Source of the DNA: a virus
DNA length: 64,000 nt
Virus record (IMG/VR): IMGVR_UViG_3300030098_000945
Location: 1-64,000 of that record
Direction: 5' to 3' (one strand)
Positions within the stretch are counted from its first letter, which is position 1. Each line of letters starts with the position of its first letter. Under the pieces are notes generated by a model. The model was not told where the DNA came from. It did not search any database and saw only the letters and a list, made by a program, of their open reading frames with translations. The translations under genes were made by a program, and so were the position numbers. Below are positions 1 through 7,171 of the stretch, in pieces.

Positions 1-12
1 GAGAAAATCACA

Positions 13-492
13 ATGGGAACTAAAAACTCAGACTTAGTAGCAAATTTTGAAGCTACGCCACCAGTTCTTACAGATAGCAGCCTTCTTCACGGAGTAGTTC
101 GTGTTGCACAAGGTACTATAGTTGTAGCAGCTGGCGATAGTGATGATGACGATATTGTTATGCTTGCACCTATACCAAGTAATGCTGTCGTTCCACAAAT
201 TTGGATCGGTTCAGATACACTTGGAGGTTCATGTACTTTCAATGTTGGAATTTATCAAAGTGATGGAACAGTAGTAGACGAAGATTACTTCGCAACTGCG
301 GTGGCTGATGCTGGCGCAATGGCTGATGTAAGACACGAAGCTGCTGACATCAATACTGCTGGAAAAGCAATGTGGGAAATGGCTGGAGCGTCAAGCGATC
401 CTGGAGGTTACTACTACATAGCGGCTACTATGGCTGCTGCGGGTGGAACTGAAGGTGATATGTCGTTCTGCATTAACTATGTTTGTAACTAG
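13..492 (+). CDS. Probable head decoration protein (unit A)
   Basis: A 159-residue protein that starts after a GAGAAAATCACA leader. It is nearly identical to the protein at 39208-39687, which directly follows the major capsid gene of unit B, so the capsid gene of unit A should lie just left of the window. It is acidic, rich in Ala, Gly and Val, has no signal peptide or membrane segment, and contains the run GDSDDDDIVM. Position after the capsid gene, size and composition suggest a capsid cement or decoration protein. That role is inferred from position; I recognise no named family. A minor head protein is an alternative. Confidence 0.6.
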   Translation: MGTKNSDLVANFEATPPVLTDSSLLHGVVRVAQGTIVVAAGDSDDDDIVMLAPIPSNAVVPQIWIGSDTLGGSCTFNVGIYQSDGTVVDEDYFATAVADAGAMADVRHEAADINTAGKAMWEMAGASSDPGGYYYIAATMAAAGGTEGDMSFCINYVCN

Positions 493-503
493 CAAATAGA
501 ATT

Positions 504-537
504 TTAGGCGGGGGAAGCGAGAGTGGAACCCGCCTAA
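504..537 (+). promoter_or_regulatory. Conserved 9-bp stem hairpin before the 68-residue gene
   Basis: TTAGGCGGG (504-512) pairs perfectly with CCCGCCTAA (529-537) around a 16-base purine-rich loop. The downstream start codon is only 6 bases away. There is no T-run, so it is unlikely to be a simple intrinsic terminator. The same hairpin stands at the same place in unit B (39700-39733). A role in translation control or mRNA processing between the decoration gene and the next gene is inferred. Confidence 0.6.
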
Positions 538-543
538 GATGCA

Positions 544-750
544 ATGATAAAAAAGTTAGATAAACCAAAACTTGTCTTACATTTTAAAAGTGGAAATTAT
601 ATTTACCGATATGTTTTGGTAGACAGATTTAAAAACGATAACAAGTATCATTATGGTTTTGATACTAAAGAAGAATTAACTGAAGCTGAAATATTTGCTT
701 TGGTAAAACCAAGAACATTAAGAAGAAAATATATAATTAAAAAGGAATAG
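544..750 (+). CDS. Small basic conserved phage protein (68 aa)
   Basis: A 68-residue basic protein with a near-identical copy at 39740-39946 in unit B. It has no membrane segment. It contains the motif YIYRYVLVDRF, and a similar string (YRYILVDKF) recurs in the 95-residue protein at 19621-19908, so the two may share a small fold. It lies between the decoration and tail tubular A genes. Its start has no obvious ribosome binding site and sits directly behind a strong hairpin. Function unknown. Confidence 0.7.
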   Translation: MIKKLDKPKLVLHFKSGNYIYRYVLVDRFKNDNKYHYGFDTKEELTEAEIFALVKPRTLRRKYIIKKE

Positions 751-751
751 T

Positions 752-820
752 ATGTACGGAAGTAAAAAAAGTAGACCACCAAAAAAACCTAAAACAAAAC
801 CAAAACCAAAAAATAGATAA
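752..820 (+). CDS. Lys/Pro-rich mini-protein (22 aa)
   Basis: A 22-residue open frame starting MYGSKKSRPPKK and continuing with alternating Lys and Pro residues. It begins 1 base after the preceding stop codon, and AAGGA upstream gives a Shine-Dalgarno match. Very short Lys/Pro-rich proteins at this point of the virion operon occur in other marine podoviruses as I recall, but unit B lacks it: there the next gene follows directly. Function unknown. Confidence 0.4.
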   Translation: MYGSKKSRPPKKPKTKPKPKNR

Positions 821-828
821 AGGATAAC

Positions 829-1410
829 ATGGCATCAGTAGTTCAAATTTGTAATTCAGCATTAAATCAATTAGGCGCAAGTTCAATTACAGCTCTTACA
901 GATGATAGTAAAAATGCTAGATTATGTAATGAAAGATATACAACAATTAGAGATGCAGTATTTAGAACGCATCCTTGGAATTGTTTAATTAAAAGAGTTC
1001 AATTAGCACAAGATAGCGATACTCCAGCTTGGGGTTTTGATTATCAATATACTTTACCCGCAGATTGTTTAAGAATTTTAGGAATTAAAGATTACAACGC
1101 AGATTACAAAGTTGAAGGTAGAAAATTATTAATTAGTGAAAGTGAAGTATATTTAATTTATTTAGCACAAATAACTGATGTTAATCAATTAGATGTTTTA
1201 TTAAGAGAAACTATCTCTGCACATTTAGCGCAAGATATTGCTTATGCTATAACTGCTAATATGCAAGTTGCAAATCTAATGGCAGAAAAATATCAAGCTA
1301 AATTATCAGAGGCAAGACACGCAGACGCTAGCGAAGGTTACAATACTAATCCAGAGTTAGCTCCAACAGATCAAATCATAACTGAAGATTTTTTAAACAG
1401 TAGATATTAA
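829..1410 (+). CDS. Tail tubular protein A (T7 gp11-like)
   Basis: A 193-residue protein of the T7 gp11 / tail tube A family, which forms the adaptor ring between portal and tail nozzle. The N-terminus (QICNSALNQLGASSI) and the HPWNC segment are typical of the family, and length is near the usual ~190-200 residues. The copy in unit B (39948-40529) is clearly orthologous. An AAAGGAT ribosome binding site precedes the start. The following gene encodes the nozzle protein, the standard T7-like order. Confidence 0.85.
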   Translation: MASVVQICNSALNQLGASSITALTDDSKNARLCNERYTTIRDAVFRTHPWNCLIKRVQLAQDSDTPAWGFDYQYTLPADCLRILGIKDYNADYKVEGRKLLISESEVYLIYLAQITDVNQLDVLLRETISAHLAQDIAYAITANMQVANLMAEKYQAKLSEARHADASEGYNTNPELAPTDQIITEDFLNSRY

Positions 1411-1412
1411 AT

Positions 1413-4178
1413 ATGGGAAAACAACTTTTAAGTATCCCTAGCTTTACCGCTGGGGAGCTTTCCTCTTCTATGGAGGGAAGAACAGATTTTGCAAAATACT
1501 TTAATGGTGCAACTAATATTGAAAACTTTGTGGTTATGCCACATGGACCAATAACAAGACGACCAGGAACTTATTTTGTATCTGAAATAAAAACATCTGC
1601 AAATAAAACAAGACTTATTCCTTTTACATTTTCAACTGAACAAACTTACATTTTAGAATTTGGCGATCAATACATTCGTTTCTTTAAAGATAACGGTCAA
1701 ATTGTGGAGGCTAATAAAACTATTACTGGAATTACGCAAGCTAATCCAGCTGTAGTTACATCTAGCTCACATGGTTATAATAATGGAGATTTTGTAACTA
1801 TTTCATCTGTTGTAGGAATGACAGAAGTAAATGGTAAAACTTTTAAAGTAGCAGATAAAACTACTAATACTTTTGAATTACAAGATGTTGATGGTAACGA
1901 TATAAACTCTTCTGGTTATACTGCTTATTCATCTGCTGGTGTAGCCAATAGAATTTATCAAATCACAACTAACTATACGACAGCACAACTATTTGATTTA
2001 AAATTTGCACAGTCTGCTGACGTTATGTATATAACGCATCCTAGCCATGAAGCCTCAAAACTATCCAGAACGGGTCATACTTCCTGGACACTTTCAGAAG
2101 TAGACTTTGGCGAAACTGGACCCTACATGGATGCTAATACTACAGCGACAACTTTAACTCCAGCATCATCTGGAACTGGAACGGGTGTTAATATAACTGC
2201 TAGCTCAACTACAGGAATAAATGGTGGTAATGGTTGGCAAACAACAGATGTTGGAAGAATTTTAAAATTTAATAGTGGCGAGGCTGTAATTACAGCAAGA
2301 ACAAATACCACAGTTGTAGTCTGCACAATTACTAAAGCATTTGCTAATACTGATGCAACAGCAGCTTTTCAACTTGGTTCTTTTTCAGATACCACGGGTC
2401 ATCCATCGGTAGTTACTTTCTTTGAACAAAGATTAGTATTTGCTGGAACATCCGATCAACCACAAACTATGTTTTTCTCAAAGTCTGGAGATTATGAGAA
2501 TATGACAGCTGGAACTGATGCTGACGATGCTATGATTTATACCATTGCATCTAACCAGGTTAATGCAATTAAAGCTATGAAGGCAACAAGAACTTTAATT
2601 GTAATGACAACGGGTGGGGAATATGCTGTATCCGCTGGAACCGCATCTGCAATTACACCAACAAATATTTCAATCGTTAAACAATCTAATTATGGTTCAG
2701 CTGGAGTAGATGCTTTATCTATTGGAAACGCAACTATCTTTTTACAAAGAGCAAAAAGAAAAATGAGAGAACTTGCTTATAATTTTGACACCGATGGTTA
2801 TGTTGCTCCAGATTTAACTATTCTTGCAGAACATATAACTGATAGTGGTATTACCCAAATGGATTACCAACAAGAACCATACTCAATAGTTTGGGGAGCA
2901 AGAACAGATGGCGTATTAGCTGGTTTAACTTATAACAGATTAGAAAATGTTGTTGCTTGGCATAGACACATTATAGGCGGTAAGTCTGACACTACAAAAA
3001 ATATTATTCAACAATCAATTAGTTTCACTTCAAACTCTTCAAATGTAAATACCACAGCTAATACAATTACTATTTCATCACACGGATTATCAACTGCTGA
3101 TCCAGTTTATTATTATGCAGCTAGCAATGCGATTGGTGGATTAAATAATTCAACATTATATTATGCTATCGCAACCGATAGTAATACCATAAAATTAGCG
3201 ACAACAGCATCAAATGCTACTGCGGGAACAGCTATATCATTTAATTCAGCTCCTAGTTCAGACACAACTCAATACATTTATCAAGGTGTAAATATATCAT
3301 CTAATTTTATTTATTCTGCCTCTCATGGTTTTACAACAGGCGATATTTTTTATTATGATAACACAGGAACATCTATTGGTGGTTTGTCTGAAAATACAAA
3401 ATATTATATTGAAAAAATTGATAACAACCAATTTAAACTTTATTCAGATAAAACTTTATCTACTGTTGTTAGTTTAACTTCAGCACATACATCAGAGCAA
3501 ACTGATAATATTTTAACTCATGCTAAAGTGGAAAGTGTTGCTGTTATTGATGGCGATGCAGACGAAGATCAAGTTTGGGTTATAGTTCAAAGATGGGTTA
3601 ATGGAGCTGTAAGAAGGCACGTTGAATATTTTACTCCATTTGATTTTAATAGAGATGTTACTGCATTTCATTATTTAGATAGTGGATTAAGTTATGTTGG
3701 CGATGAAACGACTACTCTTACCGGATTAGATCATTTAGAAGGAGAAGTTGTAGATGTTATTGGCGAAGGTGCTGCACAAACTAATAAAACAGTTTCAAGC
3801 GGCAGTATAACAATAGATAGCGCAACTGAACAAGCTAAAGTTGGTTTACTGTATACATCTGATTTACAAACAATGAGATTAGATGAAGGTTATACAGAAA
3901 CAACTCAAACTAAAACAAAAAGAATTTATGATTTATCTGTTAGGTTTCAAGATACCGTTGGAGCTAAAGTTGGACCCAACGCAGCAAACTTAACATCAAT
4001 AAATTTTAGAGCTAGTGGATCTCCAATGAACTTACCTATTCCATTATTTACAGGAGATAAATCTGTTGAATTTGACACAGGCTATGGCACGGAAGGTTTA
4101 GTTTATGTTCAACAACCACAGGCTCTACCAATGACTATCCTTGGTATTTATCCAAGATTGGAGACAGAGAGTGTCTAA
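1413..4178 (+). CDS. Tail nozzle protein (T7 gp12-like) with FCCH-like insertions
   Basis: A 921-residue tail tubular protein B-type nozzle, the tube through which DNA leaves the virion. The N-terminus (PSFTAGELSSSMEGR) is characteristic of large gp12-like proteins of marine podoviruses. Two insertions look like the small beta-barrel often annotated as E1-FCCH: one around residues 108-175 (SSSHGYNNGDF, VNGKTFKV) and a tandem pair around 535-700 (SSHGLSTADPVY, SHGFTTGDIFYY). It is colinear with 40532-43300 in unit B. The stop overlaps the next gene by 8 bases. Confidence 0.85.
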   Translation: MGKQLLSIPSFTAGELSSSMEGRTDFAKYFNGATNIENFVVMPHGPITRRPGTYFVSEIKTSANKTRLIPFTFSTEQTYILEFGDQYIRFFKDNGQIVEANKTITGITQANPAVVTSSSHGYNNGDFVTISSVVGMTEVNGKTFKVADKTTNTFELQDVDGNDINSSGYTAYSSAGVANRIYQITTNYTTAQLFDLKFAQSADVMYITHPSHEASKLSRTGHTSWTLSEVDFGETGPYMDANTTATTLTPASSGTGTGVNITASSTTGINGGNGWQTTDVGRILKFNSGEAVITARTNTTVVVCTITKAFANTDATAAFQLGSFSDTTGHPSVVTFFEQRLVFAGTSDQPQTMFFSKSGDYENMTAGTDADDAMIYTIASNQVNAIKAMKATRTLIVMTTGGEYAVSAGTASAITPTNISIVKQSNYGSAGVDALSIGNATIFLQRAKRKMRELAYNFDTDGYVAPDLTILAEHITDSGITQMDYQQEPYSIVWGARTDGVLAGLTYNRLENVVAWHRHIIGGKSDTTKNIIQQSISFTSNSSNVNTTANTITISSHGLSTADPVYYYAASNAIGGLNNSTLYYAIATDSNTIKLATTASNATAGTAISFNSAPSSDTTQYIYQGVNISSNFIYSASHGFTTGDIFYYDNTGTSIGGLSENTKYYIEKIDNNQFKLYSDKTLSTVVSLTSAHTSEQTDNILTHAKVESVAVIDGDADEDQVWVIVQRWVNGAVRRHVEYFTPFDFNRDVTAFHYLDSGLSYVGDETTTLTGLDHLEGEVVDVIGEGAAQTNKTVSSGSITIDSATEQAKVGLLYTSDLQTMRLDEGYTETTQTKTKRIYDLSVRFQDTVGAKVGPNAANLTSINFRASGSPMNLPIPLFTGDKSVEFDTGYGTEGLVYVQQPQALPMTILGIYPRLETESV

Positions 4179-4623
4179 TATAAAATTTGTACCTTTTGAA
4201 AACGAACACGCACATTATATTTTAGATCAAGGTTTAAATAGTGAATTATTAGAAATGAAACCAGAGCATAGAAAATATGCTTATTATCTAAAAGAAGTTG
4301 GAATGTCGTTTACAGGGTTATTGAATAACAAACCTATAGCGGCTGGAGGGATCTTTCCCCTCTGGGATGGCTGTGCCGAGGGGTGGGTCTTGGCTACAAA
4401 AGAAATAAATAACTATCCAATAACATTTGCAAAGGTTATTAAGCAAAGAACTGACATGATGTTAAAAAATAATTTTATTAGAAGATTACAAACATCAGTC
4501 AAAGCCGATTGTTTAGTTGCATTAAGATTTGCAAAATTTTTAGGATTGAAAGAAGAAGGTTTAATGAAGGGTTATGGACCAGACGGTTCTGACTTTTATA
4601 GATTTGCGAGGATTATAAAATGA
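4171..4623 (+). CDS. Internal virion protein A-like (T7 gp13 family), GTG start
   Basis: A 150-residue protein of the T7 gp13 / DUF2833 type, related in fold to GNAT acetyltransferases. Signature segments are NEHAHYIL, GMSFTGL, PLWDGCAEGWVLAT and MKGYGPDGSDFYRFARI. In T7 gp13 is needed for assembly of the internal core. The GTG start at 4171, inside the end of the nozzle gene and preceded by GGAGACAGA, gives the same length as the unit B copy (43293-43745), also a GTG start. The stop overlaps the next ATG (ATGA). Confidence 0.8.
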   Translation: MSNIKFVPFENEHAHYILDQGLNSELLEMKPEHRKYAYYLKEVGMSFTGLLNNKPIAAGGIFPLWDGCAEGWVLATKEINNYPITFAKVIKQRTDMMLKNNFIRRLQTSVKADCLVALRFAKFLGLKEEGLMKGYGPDGSDFYRFARIIK

Positions 4624-5072
4624 GTTTTTTTGGAGATATATTTGCTGGAAGAGCTGAAAAAAAAGCATCTGAATATAATGCAAGGATTATAGAAAATAAT
4701 AAAAAAATTAAAGAGCAAGAGGCAGTTCAGATTATGTCTGTTCATAATAATTTTACTCTTCCAAAATTTGATAAGACAGTTGAACAAATACAAGGCGAAA
4801 CTAGAGTTGCGTATCTTTCTAGTGGAGCTGCCTTAGAAGGTACTGTGCTTGATACTCTTTATGCACAAGCATTAGAATTAGAAACAGATAGAGATATTTT
4901 AACTTTTAATGCAGAAAATGCAAAAGCAACAAAAGAAAATGAGGCAATTATGATGCAAGCAGACGCAGATCTTCAAAGATGGAGAGGTAAAGTTGCTAAG
5001 AAAGCATCTTACTATGCAGCGGGTGCAAGTCTATTAGACACAGCAGCAACAGTACAAAGTATGAGAGGATAA
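4620..5072 (+). CDS. Internal virion protein B-like (T7 gp14 position)
   Basis: A 150-residue helical protein that starts with a Gly-rich MSFFGDIFAG segment, followed by long Ala/Glu/Lys helices and ending in an Ala-rich stretch (SYYAAGASLLDTAA). Length, composition and position between gp13-like and large internal proteins match T7 gp14, which is ejected and forms the outer-membrane part of the DNA channel. Sequence similarity to T7 gp14 is weak, so the call rests mostly on synteny and on the copy at 43742-44182. Confidence 0.65.
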   Translation: MSFFGDIFAGRAEKKASEYNARIIENNKKIKEQEAVQIMSVHNNFTLPKFDKTVEQIQGETRVAYLSSGAALEGTVLDTLYAQALELETDRDILTFNAENAKATKENEAIMMQADADLQRWRGKVAKKASYYAAGASLLDTAATVQSMRG

Positions 5073-5074
5073 AT

Positions 5075-7171
5075 ATGTCAATTAAATTATACAAATCACA
5101 ATTAGAACCAACAACTAAATCTTCAAATGTAGAAAATAGAGCTTTTGCTAGCATGAGTGAGGCTGGTTCTATTGGTAGAGCTTTTAAAGGTATGGTTCAA
5201 TCTGGAGAAAAACTTTATGTAAAACACCAAGATTATAAAACCGATAATGAAATTTTAGAAAAATCTAAAGAGGTTATGAATGGTACTGATAGTTACGAAG
5301 GTTTAAGTTCAATAGAATTAAAAGCTAAACAAATGAGCGACCCAGATAAAGCTCTTCAATACTACAATACAGAATGGCAAAAAATATTTGATAGTGTCAA
5401 TGGATCTTTGTCTAACAAAATGGCGCAAAGAAAATTTAAAGATTTTATGACTAAACAAAATATTAAAGATGGTAATTCAATTAAATTATCAGCAACAAGT
5501 AATATGATTGAAAATCTCCGTGCCAATAAATTAGATGAAATAAATACCAAAGTTAAATCTATAATTTGGGGTAATGAATTAGAAAGTAAAATAGCAACGA
5601 ATGAATTAGAGGCAATATATAAAGATGCAAAAACAGTAGAAATTTTTGGTGATAAATTAGATGATATGATTAGATCTACTCAAACAGATATTGCTTTTTA
5701 TGGATATAAAAATGTACCGCTAGATCAAAGAGACAAAGCATTAGAAGAAGCAAAAAAAGATCCAAGATTACAACCAGATGATGTTCAAAAATTAATAACT
5801 TCTTTTAATGTTAAAAAAACATCCATAGATCATAAGAATAGATCTAATGTTACTACTATGGTAGAAAATGTTAAAAAAGGATTTCCTTTAAGTCAAGCTG
5901 ATTATGAGAATGCTGTTAATATTGCAATCAATACAGAAGATCAAATAACTTTAAATAAATTAGAACAACTTGCAAAAGATGCAAATATTTACGCTCAGTT
6001 AGCAACCATGAGTGTTGGCGAAATTGAAAATAGAAAAAATATTTTACTTGAATTTCAAAAAACAAAGGGATCTTTAAGTTTAGATGATACAAATAATTTA
6101 AGAATTACAACTGAATATTTATCAAAATTAACAAGTGATTTAAACAAAGATCAACTAATGACAGCCAATGAAAGAAATATTGGTGTATCTATTCAAGATA
6201 TTGGATTTGAAAAATTATTAACAGGAGAATTAAAGCCAGAAGATTTTACAGAAAAAGTAAAACAAAGAATTGGAAATGCTTATGCCGTAGCAAATCATTA
6301 TAAAAGGGATGTTGTTTTTTTTACTAATAATGAAAAAAAAGCAATCCAAGCAGCATATCAACAAGCAGATACACCAGGTCAAATCATTAAATTAACAACG
6401 GCATTAGTTCAATCTTTTGGTATGGAAAGCGATAAGGCTTTTGCACAATTTAGTAAAGAAGATAGTTTTTTTGCACATATTGGAGGATTGGTTATGCAAA
6501 CAGGCGGAGCTGGAGATAATGTTAAGTTAGCTGTTGAAGGATTTTTATTAATGCAAGGTGAAGAAAATAAAAAAATATATTCTGTTAAAAACGAAGATAG
6601 AGCAAGTGTTGTCGATGAATACAGCTCTGCTTTTTTAATGAACCGAGATACTCAAAATTCAACAATAGAGGCTGCAAATTATATTTATGCAGCTCAATTA
6701 AAAAATGCTGGTAAATCTGGTTTTGATAGTTTTGACAAATTTGCTTATGAGAAAGCATTTAAAATGGCAGCGGGTGCAACTTATGTAGCTGGAGTTATGG
6801 GATCTAAAAATTTTGATGCTTTTTACGGTGGCTTTGATGAACATAACGATAATAAAGTTTATATTCCAGGATGGTTACAAGAAGGTAAATTTGATGATGT
6901 TGTTAAAACATTAAAAGATCATCCAGAATTAATAGATATGGGTTCAACCAATGGTAAGGCTCCTGTTGCTATTAATGGAGAACTAATAGATGTATTTGCG
7001 GGTGATGCTCCATATTTTATTAGTGTAGGTGATGGAGTTTATTTAATAGGTGTTGGTGATAATCCCAAAGATGTTACTGGTGAACCAAAGTATTTATTAA
7101 ATAGTGATGGTGGATATTTCAAACTTGATCTCAATAAAATTAAAGGGGATCTACAACCTTATATACAATAA
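5075..7171 (+). CDS. Large internal virion / ejection protein (T7 gp15 position)
   Basis: A 698-residue, charged, mostly helical protein without signal peptide. It sits between the gp14-like and the next large internal protein, the position of T7 gp15, which is ejected and spans the periplasm. The start follows an AGAGGATAA ribosome binding site. Its counterpart at 44190-46382 keeps the N-terminal pattern (YKSQLEPTT versus YQTQIRPTT, then GRAFxxMxxxGEKLYVK) but diverges strongly afterwards. The stop overlaps the next ATG. Confidence 0.65.
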   Translation: MSIKLYKSQLEPTTKSSNVENRAFASMSEAGSIGRAFKGMVQSGEKLYVKHQDYKTDNEILEKSKEVMNGTDSYEGLSSIELKAKQMSDPDKALQYYNTEWQKIFDSVNGSLSNKMAQRKFKDFMTKQNIKDGNSIKLSATSNMIENLRANKLDEINTKVKSIIWGNELESKIATNELEAIYKDAKTVEIFGDKLDDMIRSTQTDIAFYGYKNVPLDQRDKALEEAKKDPRLQPDDVQKLITSFNVKKTSIDHKNRSNVTTMVENVKKGFPLSQADYENAVNIAINTEDQITLNKLEQLAKDANIYAQLATMSVGEIENRKNILLEFQKTKGSLSLDDTNNLRITTEYLSKLTSDLNKDQLMTANERNIGVSIQDIGFEKLLTGELKPEDFTEKVKQRIGNAYAVANHYKRDVVFFTNNEKKAIQAAYQQADTPGQIIKLTTALVQSFGMESDKAFAQFSKEDSFFAHIGGLVMQTGGAGDNVKLAVEGFLLMQGEENKKIYSVKNEDRASVVDEYSSAFLMNRDTQNSTIEAANYIYAAQLKNAGKSGFDSFDKFAYEKAFKMAAGATYVAGVMGSKNFDAFYGGFDEHNDNKVYIPGWLQEGKFDDVVKTLKDHPELIDMGSTNGKAPVAINGELIDVFAGDAPYFISVGDGVYLIGVGDNPKDVTGEPKYLLNSDGGYFKLDLNKIKGDLQPYIQ

